Origin: Marinobacter goseongensis
Lineage (GTDB): Bacteria; Pseudomonadota; Gammaproteobacteria; Pseudomonadales; Oleiphilaceae
Length of the DNA stretch: 64,000 nt
Direction: 5' to 3'
Assembly (NCBI RefSeq): GCF_023156235.1
Contig: NZ_JAKZAI010000005.1
Span: 62,001 to 126,000, forward strand
Made by a program: the position numbers and the translations under genes
Shown here: piece after piece, positions 33,199 through 42,405 of the stretch
Position numbering within the stretch: position 1 is the first letter of the stretch
Layout of the letters: every line of letters starts with the position of its first letter
The notes under the pieces: model-generated
Databases searched by the model: none
Seen by the model: the letters and a program-made list of their open reading frames with translations, nothing else
Told to the model about the DNA's origin: nothing

Positions 33199-33765
33199 AT
33201 GAACCCCGTCATTCCTCTCATTCTTGCAGTTCCCTTACTTGCAGTTTCTGGCAACGCCCTCGCTGGGAGCGACAGCGGCCTGTACCTGGGCGCATCCATC
33301 GGCGAGGCGCAGCTCGACTTCGACGATGACCGTCCAGGCGCCAATGACATCGATGTCGACATCGATTTCGACGACGAAGATACCGCCTACAAGGTTTTCG
33401 CGGGCTACAATCTCGGGTTGATCCCGTTGGTCGACCTTGCCGTTGAGGGCGCCTACGTGGATTTTGGCAAGTTCCGAGGCGATATCGGCCCGCTCAGCGA
33501 CGCCGATTTTGAAGTGGACGGATGGACCGCCGCCGCCCTGGCTGGCGTAAAGCTCGGCCCCGTCGGTATATTCGGCAAAGCCGGCTTCATCAGTTGGGAC
33601 GGTGACCTGGACGACATTGGTGACGAAGACGGCACTGACCCGTTATATGGTGTCGGTGCGCGGATCACCCTGTTCTCGTTCCAGGTTCGCGCCGAATATG
33701 AGCGCTACGAACTCGACAACTTTGATATCGATTACTACTCCGTAGGGGCCGCTTACACCTTCTGA
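33199..33765 (+). CDS. Outer-membrane beta-barrel protein
   Basis: 188 aa with a signal peptide (about 1-22, GNALAGSD). The rest alternates as an eight-stranded barrel in the OmpA/OmpW-like group and ends in an aromatic residue (VGAAYTF), as outer-membrane proteins require. One loop is unusually acidic (DFDDDRPGANDID then DVDIDFDDED, about 33-55), with a DxDxD pattern that could bind divalent cations. The start follows GGAGG-CTAGGA. Role: probably a small porin or surface protein. Confidence 0.8.
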   Translation: MNPVIPLILAVPLLAVSGNALAGSDSGLYLGASIGEAQLDFDDDRPGANDIDVDIDFDDEDTAYKVFAGYNLGLIPLVDLAVEGAYVDFGKFRGDIGPLSDADFEVDGWTAAALAGVKLGPVGIFGKAGFISWDGDLDDIGDEDGTDPLYGVGARITLFSFQVRAEYERYELDNFDIDYYSVGAAYTF

Positions 33766-33860
33766 TCGTTCTCTCCGGGCAGTGCTTCAACCACTGGCGG
33801 TCCCGGCAATTCCTGCTCAACCTTTCTCAATGCGACGTCGATGCCAATGTCGTCGGGCGT

Positions 33861-34277
33861 CTAACCGGAAAAGATGTCTGCAAACTGGCGACCATAGCGC
33901 TCAATCCACTCCCGCGCTGCCGTCTGGCTGTCCAGTTCACGTCCGTCCTTACAGAGCGCCTGACGGAAGTGCTCGATCTGGCAAACCTGCTCCACCATTT
34001 TGCTCTTGAAGGACTCCGACTCATCGCTGAAGCGGATCGCCACCCGATATCCGTCGGCGATTCGCCGGCACCTCACTACCTCGCCCGAGATTCTGTAATC
34101 CTGTTGCAGCGAGGGGATGCCCAACTCCACCGGCTCATCCCGCCGGAGTTTGTTGCGCAGGCTGCAGGCCAGACCGCCCTGGCTGATATCACACAGGCTG
34201 GCTTCATCGCCGCGAGCGCTTTTCGCTGAGAAAACGAGAATCGGGAAGTCTGTGGGATGACGTATGAAGCGTCGCAC
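33861..34277 (-). CDS. PilZ domain protein
   Basis: 138 aa, a single PilZ domain for c-di-GMP binding. The RxxxR motif is in MRRFIRHP and the D/NxSxxG motif is DISQGGLAC near residue 30. A C-terminal helix with KMVEQVCQIEHFRQALCKDG extends it. It may adjust a motility, adhesion or envelope target; the target is not in the window. It is one of two PilZ genes within 3 kb. Confidence 0.88.
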   Translation of the reverse strand: MRRFIRHPTDFPILVFSAKSARGDEASLCDISQGGLACSLRNKLRRDEPVELGIPSLQQDYRISGEVVRCRRIADGYRVAIRFSDESESFKSKMVEQVCQIEHFRQALCKDGRELDSQTAAREWIERYGRQFADIFSG

Positions 34278-34452
34278 ATGTCTTCTCCCTGAGGTTGATG
34301 GTTTCCATGAAGCAAACCCGGCTCTTATTACTCAGTATAGGCCGGCTTGCCAATGAAATCCGGGCGGATCTTGATGTCCCGCACCTCTGGTGCCAAGCTT
34401 CCTGCTGATTTCCCGGTTCCTAACCCACGCAACCCACAAGAAGGCTGTTACC

Positions 34453-35343
34453 ATGGATGTCGTCAGAACCCCGGATGCACGATTCGATCGACTGCTGGAT
34501 TATCCCTTCGAGCCGCACTATGCGGAACTGGGAGACCTGCGGATGCATTACGTGGATGAGGGACCCGGCGATGCCAGCCCGATTCTGATGATGCACGGCG
34601 AGCCTACCTGGTCCTACCTCTATCGTCACATGATTCCCGTGTGTGCCGCCGCCGGCCACCGGGTCGTTGCGCCTGACCTGATCGGCTTCGGCAAGTCCGA
34701 CAAACCCACGTCCATCGACGACTACAGCTATCAACAGCATATGGACTGGATGCAGGCGTTTATCGATCAACTGGATCTGAACAACATCACACTGGTCTGC
34801 CAGGACTGGGGTTCCCTGCTGGGACTGCGACTTGCCGCGGAAAACCCCGACCGCTTCCGCGCCATCGTGGTCGGAAACGGCATGCTGCCCACGGGCGACC
34901 AGAAAGCGCCACTGGCGTTCAAGATCTGGAAGAACTTTGCCCTGCACAGCCCCTGGTTTCCCATTGGCCGCATCATCGACGCCGGTTCTTTCCGCAAGCT
35001 GGGCCCGGATGAGCTACGCGCCTACGATGCTCCTTTCCCGGGCAGGAAATACAAAGCAGGCACCCGGGCATTTCCACGCCTGGTCCCCATGCGACCGGAC
35101 GACCCCGCCAGCGAAGCCAACCGGGGGGCCTGGCGGGTGCTGGAACATTGGCACAAGCCGTTCCTGACCACCTTCAGCAATGGCGACCCGATCACCCGGG
35201 GTGGTGATGCCTACATGCAGAAACGCATCCCGGGGGCTCAGGACCAGCCCCACGTTACGCTCAAAGGCGGACACTTCCTGCAGGAAGACTCGCCGGTGCC
35301 ATTTGCTCAGGCAATCAACAGCCTGCTGGCAACCCTGGGGTAA
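34453..35343 (+). CDS. dhmA: Haloalkane dehalogenase (HLD-I type, DhmA-like)
   Basis: 296 aa alpha/beta-hydrolase. The nucleophilic aspartate is in LVCQDWGSLLGLR, with the halide-binding tryptophan next to it; MMHGEPTWSYLYRHMI carries the oxyanion-hole HGEP motif, and GGHFLQED holds the catalytic histidine. A second halide-binding tryptophan probably lies in the cap (FKIWKNFALHSPW). It hydrolyses carbon-halogen bonds to an alcohol and halide. MDVVRT is chosen as start, with AGAAGG upstream. The 3' end overlaps the convergent hydrolase gene by 29 bases. Confidence 0.88.
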   Translation: MDVVRTPDARFDRLLDYPFEPHYAELGDLRMHYVDEGPGDASPILMMHGEPTWSYLYRHMIPVCAAAGHRVVAPDLIGFGKSDKPTSIDDYSYQQHMDWMQAFIDQLDLNNITLVCQDWGSLLGLRLAAENPDRFRAIVVGNGMLPTGDQKAPLAFKIWKNFALHSPWFPIGRIIDAGSFRKLGPDELRAYDAPFPGRKYKAGTRAFPRLVPMRPDDPASEANRGAWRVLEHWHKPFLTTFSNGDPITRGGDAYMQKRIPGAQDQPHVTLKGGHFLQEDSPVPFAQAINSLLATLG

Positions 35344-36241
35344 GTTCGAACGCCTCGCCCAGCGTCCGGATGCACGCGAGGGGCTGGTCAATCAGGGGCA
35401 CGTGGCCGCTTTTCTCCAGGGTCACCATGCGGGCGCCGGGGATCAGATCCGCCATAACTGCCTGACCGGGCCAGGGGTACATTTCCGAGCGGCGGCCGGC
35501 CATCACCGTGGTCGGCACCATCAGTTCCGGCAGGAACCCCCGAAAATCGTACCCCTGTTCCGCATAGGCCCGCATGTGCTGGTACAGAGTGTACCAGTTG
35601 TCCACCGGCACCAGCTGCCGGGCCATCCCGGGCACTCGCATCAACCGGCCCGCCGCCCACTTCATCCAGCGGCGGCTGAGGGCAACTTCCATGAACTCGG
35701 CCAGATCCTCCTGGAACTGGTGGCGCAGGGCCATAGGCAATTGGGCAAAGGGTGTTTCGGGATCAATACGCGCCAGTTGCTCCAGCAGCGGCCACCACGA
35801 CTGGATCCGGTGTGGGCCGTGCTCGCCAAAAATCCCCCAGGGCCAGCCCGGACCGTGAGCAATGCACGGCGACTGGTCAATGTTGACGTAATGACGCACT
35901 GCGCGGGAACCGAAGAGCTCCATGTAGCGCAACGACGTGCTTGCTCCCATGGAAATACCGCCAAGGCCCACCGGCTCGCCCACGCTGTATTCGCGGATGA
36001 CTGCGTCAAGATCGCGGGCATGGCTGGTCAGAACACAGGCTTCACTACAGGCCAGCCGCGACGAACCGCCGAAACCCCGCAAATCCGGGAGTACAAACCG
36101 GAAGCGATGCGCCAGCGGCAACACAATGGGCAGCCAGTGACGGCTGTCCATGCCGAAACCGTGCACCAGAATAACAACCGGGCCGCGCCCGATCTCCCTG
36201 ACCTTTAGCCTGGCGCCGTCGTGTGCCGTTACTCGTGCCAT
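35315..36241 (-). CDS. Alpha/beta hydrolase
   Basis: 308 aa. The nucleophile serine is in GLGGISMGASTSLRYM, the oxyanion region is VVILVHGFGMDSRHW, and the catalytic histidine is in EKSGHVPLIDQP. It is a serine hydrolase (esterase or lipase-like); the substrate is unknown. The start at MARVTAHDG is preferred to a frame open 34 codons upstream without homologous character. It overlaps the dehalogenase gene tail to tail. Confidence 0.85.
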   Translation of the reverse strand: MARVTAHDGARLKVREIGRGPVVILVHGFGMDSRHWLPIVLPLAHRFRFVLPDLRGFGGSSRLACSEACVLTSHARDLDAVIREYSVGEPVGLGGISMGASTSLRYMELFGSRAVRHYVNIDQSPCIAHGPGWPWGIFGEHGPHRIQSWWPLLEQLARIDPETPFAQLPMALRHQFQEDLAEFMEVALSRRWMKWAAGRLMRVPGMARQLVPVDNWYTLYQHMRAYAEQGYDFRGFLPELMVPTTVMAGRRSEMYPWPGQAVMADLIPGARMVTLEKSGHVPLIDQPLACIRTLGEAFELTPGLPAGC

Positions 36242-36460
36242 AGTCTTTTGACCCAGTCTGAATGAGGGCCCTATTGTCCACACGCTGGCCGTCCCGACTA
36301 TGGGCTGTAGGGCCAGAAACCGGGGCAATTGATCACTGCACATGCCTCAGATTGCGGTTAGGGCTTTTCAGAGCGCTGAAACATGGCGGCTTTCTGTGGT
36401 TTGGTCCAGACTGTGTTAGGAAAGTGAGTATCCGTTTCGAAAGCGCGTCGGGAGCCTGCC

Positions 36461-37789
36461 ATGATAAGGATGCATGGAGAGTATCGCCGGCATTTGCGAT
36501 CCGGGATTCGTGTCCCGGTGGTTCTGACGTATGCCAATCACACAGTAGAAGCCAACACACTGGATATATCGGCTGGAGGATTGCGGCTGAAAAGGCCGGA
36601 GCGGGTGTATATCCGCCCCGGTGAAAGCGTTGACGTGGACTTTCGCAACATGGCCGGCACCAAGGTCGCGGCAATGGTCACGCACAGCGGTAAGTCTCAC
36701 ATCGGCTTGAAGTTCTATCGCAGACGATTTTCCGAAAGTGAGCTGACCACGCTCTATGGCGCCGCACCCGGCTGGCAGCGTATGACAGCCAAAACTAAGC
36801 GGGCACTCTGGAAGAACAGCCGCCGCTTCGCGGTTTTTCTGGCCAACACCTATCTGCGCGCGCCCCTTCACGCCCTGGCCCAGCCACAGTTCCTGTTTGC
36901 GGTGTACGGGAATCAGGACCAGGCCGGGGCCTATTTTACACCCGGCATGGCAAAGCGTATGCCCTCCAATATGGTGCTGGGTTTCATCCGCAATGAAGAC
37001 ATGCGCGGCCTGATGGTGGCGTCGCAGTTTCTGGAGCATGAGCTGGAAGCGGATTCCGATAAGGTCCGGCTGTACATGGAGCGATTGCAGCAGGACTACC
37101 CCAACGTGCAGCGGATCGCCCTGGTCGGACGCCTGCCCAATTTTGTCATGAAAGCCGGCATCGAAATTGCGGATCCGCTGGTAGAGGGCAGTCTCGGAAC
37201 TCGCTACATGATCTGGGACGTGGCGCGCCAAATGCTTGAGCGCCCTCAATATTGCAAGCAGACCAGCATCGTTGTGCTCGGGGGCGCCGGGCGCATCGGC
37301 AACGCAGTGTGCCGCGACCTCACAAACCTGTATGACCGGGTGATCGGATTTGACCCGCGCTATAAGGAAGACCAGGAAATCGTCACGGACGGGGGCACGA
37401 TACTGCACACCTCCTCCCTCGCCAATCTGTTGGACGAGAAGCTGTTCATTGGCCTGACCCACCACGGCGATGCCGTACTGGAGCTCCAGCAATACATCAG
37501 CCCGGGCGCCCTGATTGCTGATGACACTCACCCCTGCATCAGCCTTACCGCCCGGGAACGCCTGCAAGAGAGTCAGATCGCGGTGGAGAAGGTGGTGCTC
37601 TCCCATGAGGAATTTCTGATGTGGCCGCGCATGCCGGCCTGGAACAACCGCGATATTCCGGGCTGCCTGGTGGAAGCCCTGGTTCTGCTCCGGCAGCCGG
37701 GCGTTGGCAAAGGTGATTTTTCCGCCTTCTGTGAGCAAGCCGAGTTTCTCGGCTTTACCGGCCGGCTGATCAGCCCGCTGGACGAGTAA
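36461..37789 (+). CDS. PilZ domain fused to a Rossmann dehydrogenase-like domain
   Basis: 442 aa. The PilZ domain (about 1-100) has R9xxxR13 (RRHLRSG) and DISAGG at 35-40, so c-di-GMP binding is expected. Residues about 110-265 form a mixed domain containing RNEDMRGLMV and GSLGTRYMIWDVARQM. Residues 266-400 are a Rossmann fold with the dinucleotide loop VVLGGAGRIGNAV (271-283). The layout from about 170 to 400 recalls predicted amino-acid dehydrogenase/acyl-ACP reductase-like proteins; this is by eye only. SD GGGAG precedes the start. The next gene, an EAL phosphodiesterase, starts 18 bases later. Confidence 0.75.
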   Translation: MIRMHGEYRRHLRSGIRVPVVLTYANHTVEANTLDISAGGLRLKRPERVYIRPGESVDVDFRNMAGTKVAAMVTHSGKSHIGLKFYRRRFSESELTTLYGAAPGWQRMTAKTKRALWKNSRRFAVFLANTYLRAPLHALAQPQFLFAVYGNQDQAGAYFTPGMAKRMPSNMVLGFIRNEDMRGLMVASQFLEHELEADSDKVRLYMERLQQDYPNVQRIALVGRLPNFVMKAGIEIADPLVEGSLGTRYMIWDVARQMLERPQYCKQTSIVVLGGAGRIGNAVCRDLTNLYDRVIGFDPRYKEDQEIVTDGGTILHTSSLANLLDEKLFIGLTHHGDAVLELQQYISPGALIADDTHPCISLTARERLQESQIAVEKVVLSHEEFLMWPRMPAWNNRDIPGCLVEALVLLRQPGVGKGDFSAFCEQAEFLGFTGRLISPLDE

Positions 37790-37807
37790 GGTGAACAGGG
37801 ATGCGCC

Positions 37808-40372
37808 ATGAGGAATCGCAACCAATGGGCAGCAGGATGGCTGGTGATATTGCTTCTGTTCGCCCTGTCCGCCAGTGGCCAGGCACTGACGGTGCAGGGC
37901 GACACGGGTCGTTACCGCCTGAATCACCTCATAGACTATTTTGTCGGCGATGAGCAATCCCCGGGTCAGGCACTGCAACGGGGACAGTGGCAAGCCAAGC
38001 ACGACGACAGCGTGCTCAATCTGGGGTTCACCGATCAATCGGTGTGGCTCAGAGCATCCCTGACCATCCCTGAACCCCTGAACCGTCAGTGGTACCTGGT
38101 GATTCCCTATCCCCTGCTGGAGGAAGTAGATCTCTACATCCTGCGCGATCGGCAACAACTCCCCATCTACCACATCAGTCGCGAACAAAGTGAAACCCGG
38201 CGACAACAGCCCCGTAGCTATCAGGTCGCCCTGCCCTTACCCCGCGACCTGCAGGGTGAATTGCAACTGGTGCTGCGAGCGCGGTCCGCAACGTCATTGC
38301 AAGTGCCACTGGAACTCTGGCGCGAGGACCGCCTGCTGACCCAGTTTTCCCTCCGCAGTCTATACTGGGGCGCCTATTTCGGGGTGCTGTGCGCCCTGGT
38401 GATCTACAATCTGTTCCTGTTTTTGTCCCTCCGGGATTCAGCCTACGGCTACTACGTGCTGTACATCGTATCGATGAGCCTGGTGATGCTGTGTATATCC
38501 GGGGTTGGCAATGCGTGGATCTGGGGCGGGCACCCGCTGCTGACCCGTTACGCCCTGCCCCTCAGCACCGCTCTGGTGTCACTTTTTGCCCTGCTTTTCG
38601 CACGCAGCTTTATGAAATGGCAGGACATTTCTCCTCGCTGGGATCGCAGCATGAAGGTTTCGGCGGGTCTTGCCGGCCTGCTGGTGGTCTACACCTGGGT
38701 TGATCCCACACGCGGCGCGCTGTTCGCAGGGCTGCTGGCCACGCTGGTGATTTTTCTGCTCATCGCCGTGGGGCTGGCGGGCCTGAAGGCCGGCGTCGCT
38801 ATTGCCCGCTATTTCGTGTTGGCCTGGACGACCTTCGCCGTGGGGGCTTCCCTGTACCTGCTGAATGTTTTTGATCTGTTACCAGTGAACCTGATTACCA
38901 ACCATGCCATGCAAGTGGGCTCCGTCGCCGAGGTACTGTTGCTCTCCTTCGCGCTCGCCCACCGCATCAAGGAAGAACGGGCACGCAAACTGGCGGCCCT
39001 GCGCAAACAACAGATGGCCGAGCGCCAGGTCCGGGATCTGGAATTGCTGTCGATGGAACAGGCCATGCACGACTCAACCACCCGGATGCCCAATGCCTCG
39101 CTGCTAAATCAGCAGCTACACACCATGATGCGGGCGAACAGGCGGGTCGCGCTCACACTGGTCCATTACCCACAGATCAAGGACATTGCCTCCAGCATGG
39201 GCCACCGGTTGGCGGAGGAAATGTTCTGCCAGTTGATGAGTAAGCTCAACCATACGCTGGCGGGTCTGCAAGGTGTGATCTGCCTCGAAAGCCGGCAGCG
39301 CGCCTACCTCGCCATTCCCGAATTCGGTTCTGCAGCGTTCCTGATAGACCTGGCGCACATTGAAGGCCCGCTGGAGCCGTTCATCGAACAGGTGGTGGGG
39401 AATCACGAGATCTCGGTTCATGCCGTCAGGCTGCCGGTGTTCATGAACCTGTGCTGCGGCGTAGCTATAGCCCCGGAGCATGGTGACAGTACCGAGATCC
39501 TGTACCAGCATGCCTCGGCGGCCCGCGACCGCAGCGAGTCGAGCAAGGTTCCGGTGCAGGTCTACAACAACGAGATCTCCGATTTCGCACGGCGACGCCT
39601 GGATCTGGTGACCGCCCTGCCCCCGGCGATACAGGCCGGGGAACTGACGCTGCACCTGCAACCCCAAATGAGCAGCAGTGGTCACAAGCTGGTGGGCGCG
39701 GAAATCCTGCTGCGCTGGCACAGCGCGCGTTTTGGTTCGGTTTCCGCACGGGAGGTGATCGAGATTGCGGAGAATGCCGGCCTGATGGACCTGCTGTCAC
39801 GCCACATCATGACCCAGGCGTGCAGAACCATGCAGACCCTGCATGAGCGCCAGGTGGACATCACCTGCAGCATTAACCTGTCGGTTCAGAATCTCACCAA
39901 CAGCCACTTTGTCTCCTTCGCCCTGACCGACATCCGGGAGCATGACATTCCCATGAACCGGGTGATCTTCGAAGTGACAGAAACCGCCATGATGCACAAT
40001 ATGGAGGCAGTGATCGGGTCGCTGTTGAAAATTGCCAACAGCGGCTGCCGGATCGCCCTGGATGATTTTGGTACGGGTTACTCGTCGTTGGCGTACCTGA
40101 GCCGCCTGCCCATCCATGAACTGAAGATTGATCGTTGTTTCATCAGCCAGATGTGTTCCAACCAGAATGATCTGGGCATCGTCCAGAACACACTGAAACT
40201 GGCGCGCAGCATCAAGCTGGAAACCGTGGCCGAGGGCGTGGAGGACGAAAACACCCGTGAGTTACTCAGCCAGCTTGGCTGCAACCGGTTGCAGGGATAC
40301 CTGTTTGCCCGGCCAATGCCACTGGACACCTTCTGCGACTGGGCAAAGACGCTGAAAGGCTCGCCCTGCTGA
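37808..40372 (+). CDS. 7TMR-DISM sensor with degenerate GGDEF and EAL domain
   Basis: 854 aa. A signal peptide (about 1-27), a 7TMR-DISMED2 periplasmic sensor (about 35-175) and seven helices (about 180-395) precede a GGDEF-like domain that has lost the signature (IPEFGSAAFLI where GGDEF should be). The EAL domain (about 600-850) has GAEILLRW, INLSVQNL, FEVTETA, DDFGTGYSSL, LKIDRC and VAEGVED, so the metal- and base-providing residues are kept. It should hydrolyse c-di-GMP in response to an external cue and is probably co-transcribed with the PilZ-Rossmann gene. Confidence 0.88.
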   Translation: MRNRNQWAAGWLVILLLFALSASGQALTVQGDTGRYRLNHLIDYFVGDEQSPGQALQRGQWQAKHDDSVLNLGFTDQSVWLRASLTIPEPLNRQWYLVIPYPLLEEVDLYILRDRQQLPIYHISREQSETRRQQPRSYQVALPLPRDLQGELQLVLRARSATSLQVPLELWREDRLLTQFSLRSLYWGAYFGVLCALVIYNLFLFLSLRDSAYGYYVLYIVSMSLVMLCISGVGNAWIWGGHPLLTRYALPLSTALVSLFALLFARSFMKWQDISPRWDRSMKVSAGLAGLLVVYTWVDPTRGALFAGLLATLVIFLLIAVGLAGLKAGVAIARYFVLAWTTFAVGASLYLLNVFDLLPVNLITNHAMQVGSVAEVLLLSFALAHRIKEERARKLAALRKQQMAERQVRDLELLSMEQAMHDSTTRMPNASLLNQQLHTMMRANRRVALTLVHYPQIKDIASSMGHRLAEEMFCQLMSKLNHTLAGLQGVICLESRQRAYLAIPEFGSAAFLIDLAHIEGPLEPFIEQVVGNHEISVHAVRLPVFMNLCCGVAIAPEHGDSTEILYQHASAARDRSESSKVPVQVYNNEISDFARRRLDLVTALPPAIQAGELTLHLQPQMSSSGHKLVGAEILLRWHSARFGSVSAREVIEIAENAGLMDLLSRHIMTQACRTMQTLHERQVDITCSINLSVQNLTNSHFVSFALTDIREHDIPMNRVIFEVTETAMMHNMEAVIGSLLKIANSGCRIALDDFGTGYSSLAYLSRLPIHELKIDRCFISQMCSNQNDLGIVQNTLKLARSIKLETVAEGVEDENTRELLSQLGCNRLQGYLFARPMPLDTFCDWAKTLKGSPC

Positions 40373-40377
40373 CACGG

Positions 40378-40809
40378 CTATTTCGCCATGTGCCCCACGT
40401 AGGCGGCGGTAAAGGCAGTCTCCTGGAAAACCTTCAGCCCGGTATCCGCAAACGGAATCGGCAGGGGATGGGCGGCCAGCGTGGACTTGATCAGCGCCGG
40501 TGGCAGCAGCCTGACGTCCAGTCCGGGCTGGTCGATCAGTTGGATGGCCGCCTCCAGCTTGAAGCTGATGGCACCCCCGGCAAACTTGCCCTTGGGCATC
40601 CGCTCCTTGATCGCCACTCCGGTTACCCCATGCTCGGTCATCAAGGCGGCGAACGCCGCCTGGAACTGCTTCAGGTCCTGCCGGGTGTGGTTCTTGCTCA
40701 GCGACAGCTTGCGCACCTTGCATTCCGGCAGGCTGAACTGCCCCCGGTCGAGCTTCAGCAAGCACACCACCGCATCGCTACCGGTCAGTTCCACTCCGCA
40801 AATAATCAT
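40378..40809 (-). CDS. DUF3010 family protein
   Basis: 143 aa. DUF3010 members share a compact RNase H-like fold prediction; here it starts MIICGVELTGSDAVVCLLKL and includes IKERMPKGKFAGGAISFKLE. No function is established. MIICG is preferred as start over a frame extension of 18 codons, which overlaps the end of the SEC-C gene. The acidic residues expected of a nuclease (E6, E76 region) are partly present, but activity cannot be claimed. Confidence 0.8.
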   Translation of the reverse strand: MIICGVELTGSDAVVCLLKLDRGQFSLPECKVRKLSLSKNHTRQDLKQFQAAFAALMTEHGVTGVAIKERMPKGKFAGGAISFKLEAAIQLIDQPGLDVRLLPPALIKSTLAAHPLPIPFADTGLKVFQETAFTAAYVGHMAK

Positions 40810-40855
40810 GGCCTTGCTCGCTTCAATCTTCTGGCTGGACGAACCCTGCGCCCAT

Positions 40856-41200
40856 TCAACCACAACACTTCTTGAACTTCAGACCGCTGCCGCAACTGCA
40901 TGGGTCATTGCGACTCGGGGCTTTCGCCACCGTGACCGTCGGCCCCTTGTTCAGGATCGCAGTCAGTTCCGCAATGGATTCAACAGCGTCCTCGCGGGTG
41001 TCTACGGCGATGTTCGCATACAGGCCGGCCTCGGCCACCTCAGCCGCAAGTTCCAGCTTGCGCGACTCACTGGTGACCACCAGGGTCAGCGGAAATTTCT
41101 TGCTGCCGCTTTTTTTGCTGGCATTGGTCTCAAAACCGCCGTAAGCGGTGTGGTGCTGGCGCGCATCCTGCCGGCCCTTGAAAAAAAACTTGTCTGACAT
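40856..41200 (-). CDS. SEC-C motif protein (PBPRA1643 family)
   Basis: 114 aa. The N-terminus MSDKFFFKGRQDARQHHTAY and a C-terminal SEC-C zinc motif (RNDPCSCGSGLKFKKCCG) define the PBPRA1643 family of SWIM/SEC-C metal-binding proteins. The three-cysteine/one-cysteine zinc finger resembles that of SecA and often mediates contacts with proteins or nucleic acids. It sits directly upstream of the DUF3010 gene, and the pair is probably an operon. Confidence 0.85.
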   Translation of the reverse strand: MSDKFFFKGRQDARQHHTAYGGFETNASKKSGSKKFPLTLVVTSESRKLELAAEVAEAGLYANIAVDTREDAVESIAELTAILNKGPTVTVAKAPSRNDPCSCGSGLKFKKCCG

Positions 41201-41423
41201 ATCGAAATCCTGGAGGTAGGGAGCGTAACCAGTCAAACATTCACAGGCTGGCTGTCACTGGACGGAACCTTTTAACACGCTTCCGAAATTGACGATATAG
41301 GTACCGTGCGATACTCCCTCAGTCAAAAGGGGCCCCGAGGGAGATTCATAAGGCATTTGCCACCCGAGCACGTATAATTAAGGACATGTAGTCACACTAT
41401 CCCCTGCTGAGTTGTTCCTGCCC

Positions 41424-42365
41424 ATGGCCGATCAGAATACCGACAAGCTCGTTGCGACCTCTCAGGCTTTGTTGCCGTTCATCGAGTCGTTGCCCGATGC
41501 CGTCGTCATCGTCAACGCGAATCACCAGATCGTACTGGCCAACATCCGCGCCGCAGAGATGTTCGGGCACGAGATTGCCGCCATGATGGGTTCTGACCTC
41601 AAGATGATCATCCCGGCGCACCATCGGAAAAGGCATGCCGGAAACGTGACTGGCTACTTCGAGACACCTCATGCCCGGCCCATGGGCGCAGAGAAACGCT
41701 TCTCAGGACTGCGCGCCGATGGCACGGGGGTGCCCGTTGATATCATGATTAACGAACTCACGCTGGACGGGGCGCCGGCTGCCATGGCGCTGGTCAGGGA
41801 TGTCACCTATCAGAGGGCGCTGGAGGATCGGCTGACGCTGGAATCCCTGACGGACGAAATGACCGGTTTCTACAACCGGAAACACTTCAAAACCCAGCTA
41901 AAGGCCCAGTACGCCGGTTTTGTTCGCTCGGGCCTGCCCGCTTCCGTAATCATGTTCGATTTCGATCACTTCAAGGCCATCAATGATCAGTTCGGCCATG
42001 CCAGCGGCGACATGGTACTGATCAAAGTCGCACAGATGATTCAGAGGGAATTGCGGCCAACGGATGTGGGGTGTCGTATCGGCGGCGAAGAGTTTGCCAT
42101 CATTCTGCCCAATACGTCCCTGGAGGAGGCAGCGGCGTTTGCTGAACGCATTCGTCAGCGCACCGGGGCCATGGAGCTCAGGCACGAAGACACGTCTTTC
42201 CACGCCACCATTACCGTGGGCGTTGCCTCGTTTTCAAAATCCGACACCTCCCACGATTCATTAATGCGCAAAGCGGACAGCGCTCTCTACGCAGGCAAGG
42301 CCAGTGGCCGCAACTGCGTCAGAATCACCCGGGATGACGAGGCCACACCCCTTGCTTCTCCGTGA
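41424..42365 (+). CDS. PAS-GGDEF diguanylate cyclase
   Basis: 313 aa cytoplasmic c-di-GMP synthase. A PAS domain (about 12-125, with PFIESLPDAVVIVNANHQIV) leads into a GGDEF domain from about 145, beginning SLTDEMTGFYNRKHFKTQL. The active-site loop is intact (CRIGGEEFAII), and RPTD five residues before it is a complete inhibitory I-site, so product feedback is expected. A candidate -10 TATAAT lies at 41373-41378. The ATG at 41424 is used; a TTG 12 bases upstream is in frame and possible. Confidence 0.92.
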   Translation: MADQNTDKLVATSQALLPFIESLPDAVVIVNANHQIVLANIRAAEMFGHEIAAMMGSDLKMIIPAHHRKRHAGNVTGYFETPHARPMGAEKRFSGLRADGTGVPVDIMINELTLDGAPAAMALVRDVTYQRALEDRLTLESLTDEMTGFYNRKHFKTQLKAQYAGFVRSGLPASVIMFDFDHFKAINDQFGHASGDMVLIKVAQMIQRELRPTDVGCRIGGEEFAIILPNTSLEEAAAFAERIRQRTGAMELRHEDTSFHATITVGVASFSKSDTSHDSLMRKADSALYAGKASGRNCVRITRDDEATPLASP

Positions 42366-42405
42366 GCGTCCTTGCAGAAACCGCAGCCCCAACGCGCAAT
42401 GCCGT

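Noticed and set aside
36416..38206. Open frame of almost 600 codons on the minus strand across the PilZ-Rossmann and EAL genes
   Set aside because: It spans two genes on the other strand, shows no domain and has no ribosome-binding site; GC-rich codon bias in the real genes explains it.
41314..41343. CTCCCTC / GAGGGAG inverted repeat with a GGGGCCCC core before the PAS-GGDEF gene
   Set aside because: Seven-bp arms with a 16-base loop, no T tail and no gene ending here; not enough to call a terminator or operator.
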